Shown: piece by piece, positions 20,536 through 29,325 of the stretch
How the letters are laid out: each line of letters opens with the position of its first letter
How positions within the stretch are numbered: the stretch's first letter is position 1
DNA from: Pelosinus fermentans
Lineage (GTDB): Bacteria > Bacillota > Negativicutes > DSM-13327
Length of the DNA: 64,000 bases
Assembly (NCBI GenBank): GCA_002434245.1
Contig: DJJR01000032.1
Location: forward strand, 74,486-138,485
Reading direction: 5' to 3'
Notes under the pieces: generated by a model
What the model was told of the DNA's origin: nothing
The model's input: only the letters and a program-made list of their open reading frames with translations
Databases searched by the model: none
Translations under genes and position numbers: made by a program

Positions 20536-21806
20536 ATATAAGCACGGAAGCGAAAGTCGGCTCGATGAGCCTGATTGCCTGTATGTTATTGATATATATT
20601 ATGATTCATTTGAGCGGCTTTACCTTTGGCGATAAAGGGTATCCGGTGCAAGCTGTATTTAGGCAGGTAAATGGACTAAAAGAAGGCAATATAGTACGAT
20701 ACGCCGGCGTGGATGTTGGACGGATAATAGAAGTACGTGTCTTGCCTCAAGAAGGTGTACAAGTGACGATGGTAATGGACCCGGGAGTTAAGATTCCTGA
20801 AGGATCAAAATTTCTCATTGGTGCTGATGGGTTAATGGGAGAAAAATATATTAATATTATCCCGACAGATAACAGCTCTAGTTATTTATTACCGAATGCC
20901 AAGGTAAAAGGGGAAGAGATCCAGGGCTTGGATGAGCTCATTGCCTCATCAGATCGAGTATTGGCAGAGGTTCATGATTTAGTAAAATCCCTAAATGAGA
21001 TCGTAGGGGATGACAAAGTCAAAGCTGCCATGAAAAATACCATTTTGAATGCGCAGGAAATCACAGATAATATGAATATTATGATGGGAAATCTTGCACG
21101 TATGACACAAGAAAATGGTGACATTAATGTCACAGTAAAAAATTTAAGTGCGATGTCGCGCAGCTTGCGGGAAGCTTCGGCAAGAGCAGAAGTCATGATG
21201 CAGGCAGTAGACAATGATGGAAAGACGGCAAGAGATCTGCAGGAAACCCTTGTTAATATTAAAAATACCAGCATCCGTGTAGAAAAAATGGCAGCAGCCC
21301 TAGAAGGAGTAGTAACAGATCCTGAGACTGCGCAAAACATCAAAGACACATTAAAAAATGCTCGCATGGCAAGTGAAAGAGCGAACAAGATGTTAACAAA
21401 GGTATCTTCCATTGACACGAAAGTAGGATTTGAAACATTATATAATCAGGATACTGGAAAATATAGCAGTAATGCGGATTTGAAAATTAATACCTCACCT
21501 ACGGATTTTGCTATTATTGGCGTAAGTCATATTGGTGACGGCAGCAAAGGAAATTTCCAGGTTGGCAAAGGCAATGAAGAGTTTGCCGGCAGAGCTGGCG
21601 TAATCGAAAGCAAAGTAGGAGTGGGAGTAGATACCAAAATCGGCAAACAGATGTCATTATCATTGGATGTCTATGATCCTCAAGATGTACGGGTGAAATT
21701 GCGCTCTTTATATCAAGTTGCTCCAGACACATTTATTGTAGGACAGAGTGACGGGATTAATAAACAGGATGAGCAGACGTATTTCGGCGTACGAAGAAAT
21801 TTTTAA
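20532..21806 (+). CDS. mlaD: MCE-domain protein MlaD with C-terminal beta-barrel-like extension
   Basis: 424 residues: one inner-membrane helix (about 10-30), an MCE domain (about 36-115; FRQVNGLKEGNIVRYAGVDV, VKIPEGSKFLIGADGLMGEK), a long helical region (about 130-290), then a strand-rich end (about 292-424) closing TYFGVRRNF with a terminal Phe like outer-membrane barrels. E. coli MlaD is about 180 residues without a barrel. The layout suggests one protein bridging both membranes, as reported for Veillonella MlaD. Translationally coupled to mlaF. Confidence 0.9.
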   Translation: MNISTEAKVGSMSLIACMLLIYIMIHLSGFTFGDKGYPVQAVFRQVNGLKEGNIVRYAGVDVGRIIEVRVLPQEGVQVTMVMDPGVKIPEGSKFLIGADGLMGEKYINIIPTDNSSSYLLPNAKVKGEEIQGLDELIASSDRVLAEVHDLVKSLNEIVGDDKVKAAMKNTILNAQEITDNMNIMMGNLARMTQENGDINVTVKNLSAMSRSLREASARAEVMMQAVDNDGKTARDLQETLVNIKNTSIRVEKMAAALEGVVTDPETAQNIKDTLKNARMASERANKMLTKVSSIDTKVGFETLYNQDTGKYSSNADLKINTSPTDFAIIGVSHIGDGSKGNFQVGKGNEEFAGRAGVIESKVGVGVDTKIGKQMSLSLDVYDPQDVRVKLRSLYQVAPDTFIVGQSDGINKQDEQTYFGVRRNF

Positions 21807-21837
21807 AAAAACGAATCATATTCGCGGTGATCTTTGA

Positions 21838-21866
21838 TTGACAATAACTGGACTTCGTCCTATAAT
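21838..21866 (+). promoter_or_regulatory. Consensus sigma-70/SigA promoter of tolC
   Basis: Perfect TTGACA, 17-base spacer, perfect TATAAT. This is the best promoter in the window. The predicted transcription start, about 21873, is just upstream of the dyad at 21886. Confidence 0.85.
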
Positions 21867-21885
21867 TAATACAGGTTGATGATAT

Positions 21886-21899
21886 TGACTAACTAGTCA
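21886..21899. promoter_or_regulatory. Palindromic operator TGACTA-AC-TAGTCA before tolC
   Basis: Perfect 6-2-6 inverted repeat just downstream of the predicted tolC transcription start, where a bound repressor would block elongation. Related dyads lie before lpxA (43045) and ompM1 (60038). The size and symmetry suit a TetR-family regulator, but none is encoded here. Confidence 0.65.
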
Positions 21900-21933
21900 T
21901 AGCTCTTTGATGAATTGAGGGGGATTTTTTTAC

Positions 21934-23235
21934 ATGCTGAAACAAACTCATTGGAAAAAACAATTGATGGCAGCACTGACGGGTGGATTTTTGATTTTAA
22001 ACACGGTAAGTGCATTCGCAGCACCGATAGAGTTATCTTTGGAAGAGAGTATTGCAAGAGCTTTGCAGAACAATCCTGCAATTAAGATAGCAGATGCAGA
22101 CAGGCAGGGAGCCGAGTATGATATACGTGTAGCAAAAGGTGGAAAATTACCTACATTAAAGTTAGAACACTCTGACGGTCGTTCGAAAACATATGTAAAT
22201 GATACTGCAAGTATTGGGAATCAATTTGGCAGTTCTGTTACGTTGGGAATGAACCTATATACCGGGGGAGAAGTCGAGGGGAACATAGAAAAAGCTAAGA
22301 TTGGCTTAAAAGTGGCTGATTTGGATGTTGAGAAAAGTAAACAGCAAATAAAATTAGATGCTACCAATGGCTTTTTTACGATTTTGCAAACGAGAAATAC
22401 CGTAAAAGTAGACCAAGAATCCGTAGATCAAATGGCAGCTCACTTAAAAAATGTAGAAGCGCAATATAATGTAGGAACCGTAGCAAAATCTGACGTACTG
22501 CGTTCTCAGGTAGAACTGGCAAATAATCAGCAAATACTAACTAAGGCGCAAAATGCTTATGAAATAGCAGTTTCCAATTTAAATAATGTAATGGGGCTGC
22601 CATTAGATACAGAAATACAAATAAAAGATGAACTGGTTCATGAGCCTTATAACTTATCCTTAGACGATAGTATTACTTATGCCATGAGCAATCGTCCGGA
22701 AGCAATCCAAGCTGATCACAATATAGAGATCGCAAAACAATCCGTCAAAATTGCAAAATCTGGTAAATTACCTACTTTGGCTGCCAGTGCCAGCCAAAGG
22801 TGGGCTGATGATGATTTTCCAGGAACGGATGAAAATGGTTGGTCAATTGGTTTAACTGCTACCTGGACTCCTTTTGATTCTGGCGTAACCAATGCTCAAA
22901 TTAAGAAGTCCAACTCTGAGGTAGAAAAATCATTGCAGACAGCCAAACAAACGAAAGATGCAGTTCAATTAGAAGTACGTCAAGCGTACCTAAATATGAT
23001 AGAAGCGGAAAAGCGGATTAGTACCTCTCAAGTGACAGTAGAGCAGGCAGAAGAAGATTTCAAAATTGCTCAAGTCCGCTACAGTGCTGGGGTGGGAACG
23101 AATACAGATGTAATCGATGCCCAAGTAGCCTTAACCCAAGCGAAGAATAACTACATTCAAGCAATGTATGATTTCAATACAAGTAAAGCGAACCTGACAA
23201 AAGCTATGGGAGTACCTATAGAAACTGTACAATAA
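21934..23235 (+). CDS. tolC: TolC-family outer-membrane channel protein
   Basis: Outer-membrane exit duct for efflux pumps and type I secretion. The 433-residue product has a signal peptide ending SAFAAP and two TolC repeats, each beginning with a helical segment (LSLEESIARALQNNPAIKIA; LSLDDSITYAMSNRPEAIQA) and containing the RQAYLNMIEAEKRI-type coiled region. It has its own strong promoter and a dyad operator, so it can be regulated apart from mlaEFD. Confidence 0.9.
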   Translation: MLKQTHWKKQLMAALTGGFLILNTVSAFAAPIELSLEESIARALQNNPAIKIADADRQGAEYDIRVAKGGKLPTLKLEHSDGRSKTYVNDTASIGNQFGSSVTLGMNLYTGGEVEGNIEKAKIGLKVADLDVEKSKQQIKLDATNGFFTILQTRNTVKVDQESVDQMAAHLKNVEAQYNVGTVAKSDVLRSQVELANNQQILTKAQNAYEIAVSNLNNVMGLPLDTEIQIKDELVHEPYNLSLDDSITYAMSNRPEAIQADHNIEIAKQSVKIAKSGKLPTLAASASQRWADDDFPGTDENGWSIGLTATWTPFDSGVTNAQIKKSNSEVEKSLQTAKQTKDAVQLEVRQAYLNMIEAEKRISTSQVTVEQAEEDFKIAQVRYSAGVGTNTDVIDAQVALTQAKNNYIQAMYDFNTSKANLTKAMGVPIETVQ

Positions 23236-23243
23236 TAGAACGA

Positions 23244-23274
23244 AAAAAGAGCTGGGATCTTCCCGGCTCTTTTT
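23244..23274 (+). terminator. Terminator after tolC
   Basis: AAAAAGAGC...GCTCTTTTT with an inner GGG/CCC pairing, immediately followed by TTTT. Confidence 0.9.
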
Positions 23275-23328
23275 GGTAAGCAGCAAAAAAAAGATAAGCT
23301 ATTGGAGACGAAAAAGATAACATTTTAT

Positions 23329-23424
23329 GAACCACAAAGGCACGATGCCGCTATGCGGCACACAAAGGAGCGCAAAAGATATATAATCCTCCCCTTTGTG
23401 TCCTTTGCGTCTTTGTGGTTCAAT
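23329..23424 (+). repeat. Family B' (CAAAG-type) intercistronic inverted repeat
   Basis: Left arm GAACCACAAAGGCACGATG, right arm CCTTTGCGTCTTTGTGGTTC, with a small extra hairpin (GCCGC-TAT-GCGGC) inside the left half. Part of the 392-base noncoding gap between tolC and tamB. Confidence 0.85.
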
Positions 23425-23457
23425 TCGTTTATATGTTTTAGTTACCTTATTCGACTT

Positions 23458-23482
23458 ATTCTTCGCTTCTTCGCGGTTCAAG
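23458..23482 (+). repeat. Orphan right arm of a family B repeat
   Basis: TTCTTCGCTTCTTCGCGGTTC without a matching left arm, placed just after the CAAAG-type element. The following 145 bases to tamB show no further feature. Confidence 0.65.
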
Positions 23483-23627
23483 GTTCGTAACCAGCATTAT
23501 ACCATTGGAATAAATTACTGTACCAGGGATAAAATAATTTCAGCTAAAAGATAGAGGAAGCTGGCAGTGCCATGTAGAAGTATATGCTGTTATGAACGCC
23601 TTATGAGGTGGAATCAGGAGGCTGAGA

Positions 23628-26600
23628 ATGAAAGAAAGAGTCATTGCAGTATTAGCAGTATGTATGATCCTTTTAATTGGCAGTGCCTACTGGCTGACTA
23701 AGAGCCAAACCGTTATGACGGGGGCACAAAATGCGTTAAGCATAGAATTGGCTAATGTACTAGGAAGTTTAGTCACTGTAGGGGACATTGAGGTTACCTC
23801 TTATAATCAAGTAACCATACATAATGTGACTATTTATGATAAACAGTCAGAAATTCTGGCTGCAAGTGACAAAATTATTGTTTCCTACAGTCCTTGGAGT
23901 ATTTTGACTGGTTGGAATGTGGTAAAATCCATTTCCGAGCTAAGGGTAGAGGAACCCACTCTTTGGCTGGCTCAGCGAAATAATGGGCAGTGGAATATTC
24001 AAGATATCGTTATTAAAGATGATGCATCCGAGTCATCTTTATCTGCTAAAGTAAAAGTAGTGAATGGCAGGGCTGTTGTGAATGCCTATCATTCTCAATG
24101 GACTTTGGAAGAAGTAAATGGAAATTTAGATCTTGCCAATGCTCCTAGAATAAAGATGGATCTGGAAGGATTGTACAATGGTGCAGCAGTGAAAGCAAAG
24201 GGGACGATTCATAGTAAGGGACGCAGCACTCTCACTTTGCATGCAGATCAACTTATGTTAGCTGACTTTCAGATGGTAGTGCCAGAAGACGAATCGATTC
24301 AGTTAGTGGGAGGCAGCGCCAAGCAGATCGAAGCAACCATTGCCTATGAAAAAGGGGCTTTGGAGTGGGCTGGTGAAGCGCGTCTGGAAAAAACCGACAT
24401 CAATCTTGATGAGATTCCCTTACGTCAGATTGATGGAGGTATTGCTTTTACCAATAAGAAGATATATATGTTTGTGGCAGGAAAAGTATTTGAGCAGCCT
24501 ATTGATGTACGGGGCAGCGTAGATACGGATGCTAGTGAGCTGATTGTGGATCTAGCGGTGTCTTCTGCTGCTTTTGATCCCAGCGCAACAACCTATGATA
24601 TTCCTGTTAAAGGTATAACGGCATTCAAGGCTGGTATTACGGGGGTTATCTCAAATCCTGTTGTCACAGGGGAGATCCAGATGCCAGCAGGAGAAGTAGC
24701 TGGTTACCAGGCAGCCAATGTACAGACGAAAATCAATCTGGTAAATAAGACAATTACAATTGAGCAATTGGAAGCAGACGTTTTTGATGGACATATTTCT
24801 GCATCCGGACAATTCCAGCATGAGATAGGCAGTTATCAACTTTCTCTTAATGGTCAGCATCTTAATATTCAAAAATTCCCTGAGTTAGTGCCGGATATGA
24901 GCGGCTATATTGATGCTGCTGTGGCGATAAAGGGGACGGGAGATTTAGCGGGGGCTGAAATTCAAGGAACCGTGTCCATGGGGCCTGGTGAATTTAGCAA
25001 TATTCCCTTTACTTCTGTAACCAGTGGATTTTATTACCATAAGGGAAATGCTGCCGTAGACTATTTGAATATTGGGATCGGTCAAGGTATGGTAACGGCT
25101 CAGGGCACGGTGAAAGAACAAGAGCTTGCCTTGCAAATATATGGTCAAGGTATACCATTAGACCTGTTAGGCAAAGGTATAGAAGGCAAGACTGCCGGCG
25201 TCGGTCAATTTAATGGTAACGTTCATGGAACCTTATCCGCCCCTGAAATAACCGCTGATTTTATAGCATTCAATGGAGAAATTTTATACCAGCCTTTTAC
25301 CCAAGCAGCAGGCAGGATTCATATAACACCGCAGCAAATAACACTGCAGGATGCTGAAATGATTCATGGTGTAACCAGGCACAAGGCCCAGGGAAGGATT
25401 GGATTATCTGGTGGGCATGAACTGAATATGTCCATTATTTCGGAGCGGGCCAGAGCAGAAACATTAGTACCATTATTAGTGCCCGGGGAGAAGCTAACAG
25501 GAAATGTAGACAACAATATGGTCATTACAGGTTCTTTGGAGAATCCTGCGGTAGCGGGTACGGTTACTTTGACAGATGGCAGTTTCCGTGGTCAGCTATT
25601 GGCAAAAGCAGCTGGTTCTTATAAAAGAGAACAAGGCATAACCACCATCCATGATGTTGTTATTCAGTCTCTCGGTACGCAGGTACAGCTTTCAGGTACG
25701 ATCTCACCTAATAATGATTTGGATTTTGATATTACAGCCCAAAATATTGATTTAGAACAATTAAATAGAAACAATGATGATTTTAGCGCTGCAGGTAAGG
25801 CTAATTTTATAGGTAAACTGACAGGTACTCCTTCAGTCCCTATTTTTAGGGGGCAGCTATCTGCGGATGCTCTCAGCCTGAATGAGCAGGAGATTACAGG
25901 TGTAACCGGAACCATTGCTGTCACAGGTGATGAGGTTGAGATTCCCGTTCTTTCTTTTGCTCAAGGAAAGGGAAGATTTACTTTCTTTGGCGGTCTTGAT
26001 CAAGGAACAAATGAAATTTATGGCACGTTAACGGTAGAAAATGGAGAGTTGCAGCCTATACTGGCAGCCAGTAAGGTGGGGCACAAAGAAATTATGGGGA
26101 CGTTAAATGGTCGGATCATGATAAGTGGAACTCTTGGTAAACCCAATGTCCGGCTGATTGGGGATTTAAAAGCGGGCAGTGTGAAAAAATATCCAGTAGA
26201 GTCCATTGTCGTGGATGCCGCATTAGAAAATAACGTTCTGACCATTTCTGAGCTTTCGATTAAACAAGGTACAGGAGTCATGCTGGCGCGGGGGAGAGCG
26301 GATTTAAATACCAACGGACCTTTGAGCCTGGAAGTAGGCGGCAGAGGGATAGATGCTGGCTTAGTTGCCGCCTTCTTTGATACTTCCATTCAGCCTACAG
26401 GCAAACTGGATTTTGCCGCTCAAGTCTCAGGGGTGTCGGATAATCCTCATACCGCTCTATCCTTGGAGCTTGTTAACGGAGGAATCGGTGATACAACCGT
26501 TGATTCCTTATATGGATTACTGATCCTGGATAAAAATGTAATACATGTGGATCAAGTCTTACTCAAAAAAGGTCCTTATCAAGCCAGTGCCTATGGTATT

Positions 26601-27941
26601 ATTCCTGTAGCAGCCCTTAGCTCCGAAGGCAGACGGCAGGCAAATGCTGCAGAGCAAATGAATCTGAATGTGAAACTAGACAAAGCAAATTTAAGTATTT
26701 TACCACTGCTTACAAAACAAGTTGCATGGGCAGAGGGAGCGACACAAGGCGAAATTACCATAGCTGGTACTTTAGAGCAGCCAGTCCTTAAGGGGATGAT
26801 TACTGTTAATAATGGTACGCTGAAGCTGGCAGCTTTAAAAGACCCTATCCAAAAAGTGGGGGTTGCTATTGCCTTTGAAGGTGATACAATTAATGTAAAC
26901 CAATTTGATGGGTATATGGGAAATGGTTCTTACCGTGCAACAGGTACTGCGAAATTAGATGGATTGAGTTTGACGGATTATAACCTGTCTTTAATTTTGG
27001 ATAAGCCTATGATTCGCAGCAAATATTTTACCGGCGCTGTTGATGGGAATTTGACCATTAGCCAAGGTGGTGTGCGACCCAAATTAGCAGGTAAATTGCT
27101 TTTTGAAAATAATATCATCGACATTCCTTCCCTTCCTGATATGGAACCATCCAATCTGGACATGGATTTAGACGTTGATATACAAGTCGGAAAGAAAGTG
27201 CGCTTATACAATCCGTACCTATATGACATGTTGGCTGTTGGCAGAGTAAAAGTAGGCGGCAGTATTGCGCAGCCGGATGTTTCAGGGCGTATTGTGGCGA
27301 TTCGCGGCACCGTAAGTTATCTGAGAACGCAATTTAAGGTGGAAGAGGCAAGTGTGGAGTTTCGGCAGTTTGCTTCTTTTGAACCGATTATTAAACTCAA
27401 TGCTAAAGCAACCCTGCAGCAAACGGTCGTATATCTAAATGTCAATGGTCCTATGGGGGAAATGGAATTTAAATTAACGTCAGAACCAGCTATGAGTCAG
27501 CAGGAGATTCTATCCCTTCTGACGCTGCGCAGCCGTTATTTTGAAAAGCAGAATGACGGGGATACAGGGCTTGGACGAGACGAACTGATGGCGGCCCTTG
27601 ATGCTGGTCTGCAAATGCGTTTTATTAGTGAAATAGAAGGAAATGTACGCAGTGCCCTGGGTTTGGATGAATTTCGTTTTGTTCGGGATACTAGTTCTAG
27701 TATTGTGAAAAAGAATAACAACAAAAACGATGAAGGCTCTACAGTCAATAAAGAAGTGTACAATCTGGAAATGAGTAAATATTTGACAGATCGGTTACTA
27801 ATAAGCTATGTTATGGGTGTTGATCATAGTAAAAATGAAGTATCATTTCGTTATAGCTTAAATCGAAATATTAGTTTAACGGGCTCTATCGATGATGAAA
27901 AAGAGACATGGATTGGCGCAGAGGCTAGATATAGGTTTTAA
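23628..27941 (+). CDS. tamB: TamB-like intermembrane lipid-transfer protein (DUF490)
   Basis: Very large (1437 residues) AsmA/TamB-family protein anchored in the inner membrane by one N-terminal helix (about 5-24), followed by more than 1000 residues of repetitive strands that form a lipid-carrying groove across the periplasm. The conserved C-terminal DUF490 part (about 1100-1437; GRIVAIRGTVSYLRTQFKVE, EPAMSQQEILSLLTLRS) ends in a barrel-like RYRF. No tamA gene is adjacent; BamA, three genes on, may be the partner. Clear GGAGG site upstream. Confidence 0.93.
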   Translation: MKERVIAVLAVCMILLIGSAYWLTKSQTVMTGAQNALSIELANVLGSLVTVGDIEVTSYNQVTIHNVTIYDKQSEILAASDKIIVSYSPWSILTGWNVVKSISELRVEEPTLWLAQRNNGQWNIQDIVIKDDASESSLSAKVKVVNGRAVVNAYHSQWTLEEVNGNLDLANAPRIKMDLEGLYNGAAVKAKGTIHSKGRSTLTLHADQLMLADFQMVVPEDESIQLVGGSAKQIEATIAYEKGALEWAGEARLEKTDINLDEIPLRQIDGGIAFTNKKIYMFVAGKVFEQPIDVRGSVDTDASELIVDLAVSSAAFDPSATTYDIPVKGITAFKAGITGVISNPVVTGEIQMPAGEVAGYQAANVQTKINLVNKTITIEQLEADVFDGHISASGQFQHEIGSYQLSLNGQHLNIQKFPELVPDMSGYIDAAVAIKGTGDLAGAEIQGTVSMGPGEFSNIPFTSVTSGFYYHKGNAAVDYLNIGIGQGMVTAQGTVKEQELALQIYGQGIPLDLLGKGIEGKTAGVGQFNGNVHGTLSAPEITADFIAFNGEILYQPFTQAAGRIHITPQQITLQDAEMIHGVTRHKAQGRIGLSGGHELNMSIISERARAETLVPLLVPGEKLTGNVDNNMVITGSLENPAVAGTVTLTDGSFRGQLLAKAAGSYKREQGITTIHDVVIQSLGTQVQLSGTISPNNDLDFDITAQNIDLEQLNRNNDDFSAAGKANFIGKLTGTPSVPIFRGQLSADALSLNEQEITGVTGTIAVTGDEVEIPVLSFAQGKGRFTFFGGLDQGTNEIYGTLTVENGELQPILAASKVGHKEIMGTLNGRIMISGTLGKPNVRLIGDLKAGSVKKYPVESIVVDAALENNVLTISELSIKQGTGVMLARGRADLNTNGPLSLEVGGRGIDAGLVAAFFDTSIQPTGKLDFAAQVSGVSDNPHTALSLELVNGGIGDTTVDSLYGLLILDKNVIHVDQVLLKKGPYQASAYGIIPVAALSSEGRRQANAAEQMNLNVKLDKANLSILPLLTKQVAWAEGATQGEITIAGTLEQPVLKGMITVNNGTLKLAALKDPIQKVGVAIAFEGDTINVNQFDGYMGNGSYRATGTAKLDGLSLTDYNLSLILDKPMIRSKYFTGAVDGNLTISQGGVRPKLAGKLLFENNIIDIPSLPDMEPSNLDMDLDVDIQVGKKVRLYNPYLYDMLAVGRVKVGGSIAQPDVSGRIVAIRGTVSYLRTQFKVEEASVEFRQFASFEPIIKLNAKATLQQTVVYLNVNGPMGEMEFKLTSEPAMSQQEILSLLTLRSRYFEKQNDGDTGLGRDELMAALDAGLQMRFISEIEGNVRSALGLDEFRFVRDTSSSIVKKNNNKNDEGSTVNKEVYNLEMSKYLTDRLLISYVMGVDHSKNEVSFRYSLNRNISLTGSIDDEKETWIGAEARYRF

Positions 27942-27958
27942 GAAGAAGGATGATCCAC

Positions 27959-28597
27959 ATGATATTAAGTCAATATGTAAAAGAACTTAAAAAAATACAG
28001 ATGCTGTCACGGGAAGAAGAAGAAGCCTTGTGGCTCCAGTATAAAGAACAGGATGATATGGACTGCCGCAGCAAGATTATCGAGCACTATCAGCCCTTAG
28101 TATTTAAGATCGCTACTGGCTGGCACCTGAATGAAGCGGCGATTATGGATATGATTCAAGAAGGGACAGTGGGACTGATTGAGGCGGTAGAGAAATTTGA
28201 TCATCGAAGAGGAGTGGCTTTCAGTCTATATGCTTCCCAGCGAATACGAGGACGCATTCTCAATTATATGGAAAAAGAGGGAAAGTTTGGTGTTGCCTCT
28301 ATGGATAGTCCTTTATCAGCTGGGGAAGACATTACCTTAAGAGATTTGTTAGTCGATGGGAAGGCAGGCGTCTCCAGCCAGGCCGAGCAAAACTATCTCG
28401 TAGCCCAGGTTAAAAATGCCATGGATCGCTTGCCCCATAACGAACAAGCAGTGTTAAGCGGCGTATTCTTGGAAGATTGTGAACCAAAACAATTGGCGGA
28501 AAGCTTAGATCTGAGCATATCTCATATCTATAAATTACAAAAGCAGGGTATCAGGCGTATTCGCGGCATGCTTTCCAAATTTATGCAGCATTGGTAA
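27959..28597 (+). CDS. Sigma-70-family RNA polymerase sigma factor inside the outer-membrane locus
   Basis: About 212 residues with sigma region 2 (MIQEGTVGLIEAVEKFDHRR, then FSLYASQRIRGRILNYM), a region 3-like segment and region 4 (about 155-205; LPHNEQAVLSGVFLEDCEPK, then LAESLDLSISHIYKLQKQGI). No region 1.1, so it is an alternative factor of the group 3 (SigF/FliA-like) size. The start ATG 27959 is chosen because AAGAAGG touches ATG 27950. It follows tamB by under 20 bases and is likely co-transcribed with it. Its target promoters are unknown. Confidence 0.88.
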   Translation: MILSQYVKELKKIQMLSREEEEALWLQYKEQDDMDCRSKIIEHYQPLVFKIATGWHLNEAAIMDMIQEGTVGLIEAVEKFDHRRGVAFSLYASQRIRGRILNYMEKEGKFGVASMDSPLSAGEDITLRDLLVDGKAGVSSQAEQNYLVAQVKNAMDRLPHNEQAVLSGVFLEDCEPKQLAESLDLSISHIYKLQKQGIRRIRGMLSKFMQHW

Positions 28598-28710
28598 TCG
28601 TAAAAAAGCGAGAAAAAAGGCACATATAGCATGGATTGTAATAGAAAACACGATTAATCGCTAAAAAATAAAGATTTTTCAAAGGAAATCAATGACCATA
28701 ATCTGGCCTC

Positions 28711-28739
28711 TTTTCAGGATTGTATATATTGTTTATAAT
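28711..28739 (+). promoter_or_regulatory. Predicted promoter before the 28753 gene and bamA
   Basis: TTTTCA, 17-base spacer, TATAAT, ending 13 bases before the 28753 start. The upstream 28598-28710 stretch holds no called feature. Confidence 0.5.
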
Positions 28740-28752
28740 AGGGGTGTTGTAT

Positions 28753-29307
28753 ATGGCTCATTTTAGAAAAAATGTATACCAGCATTTGTCTTCTGCAAAA
28801 AAGTGGTTGACAAGGGCAGAGGAAGCTTTTGACAAAGAGCGAGATATTCGCGGTGAGCTTGATCTAATGTTAGCCCAAGCTGAACTTCAGCATGTAAAAG
28901 AAGTCAGCCGCTCTAAACATTGGCGTCACAAATATACGATGGTTCGTCATGGAGTCGCTTTGACCTGCGCTGTAGTAATGGCAGCAGGATTAGGGGGAGT
29001 CTATTGGTGGACGTCTAAGCCAGATATTGTTGTACCTGTTCCCTTGGTGCAAAAAGTAAGTGTACCAGTGGAATCTCAGATACAAAGCAGCAGTAATGAT
29101 GGACAATTGCCAGCTGTCACTACAGAGGTAAAGAAAGTAGTCGTAATAACAGAAGCTGCTCCGCCAGTACAACGTGTTGCTGCACCAAATCCAATGAGTC
29201 AGGAAAAAAAAGCTGAATCTTCTCAGCAGGTGGAACCGGCGGCCATCTCGCCTGATGAAATGCAGAAATTGGTGCGGGCCGCCGGAAAAACATTACGCGG
29301 CCAGTAA
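28753..29307 (+). CDS. Single-pass membrane protein between the sigma factor and bamA (unknown function)
   Basis: I do not recognise a family. The 184-residue product has a charged helical N-terminal part (about 1-65), one transmembrane helix (about 66-86, HGVALTCAVVMAAGLGGVYW) and a Pro/Val/Gln-rich tail of about 95 residues. Positive charges before the helix put the N-terminus in the cytoplasm. This is the topology of membrane anti-sigma factors, and the upstream neighbour is a sigma factor; an accessory role for BamA, 18 bases downstream, is also possible. A 5'-extended frame from 28720 lacks a ribosome site. Confidence 0.75.
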   Translation: MAHFRKNVYQHLSSAKKWLTRAEEAFDKERDIRGELDLMLAQAELQHVKEVSRSKHWRHKYTMVRHGVALTCAVVMAAGLGGVYWWTSKPDIVVPVPLVQKVSVPVESQIQSSSNDGQLPAVTTEVKKVVVITEAAPPVQRVAAPNPMSQEKKAESSQQVEPAAISPDEMQKLVRAAGKTLRGQ

Positions 29308-29325
29308 GACAAAAGGAGGTAATGC

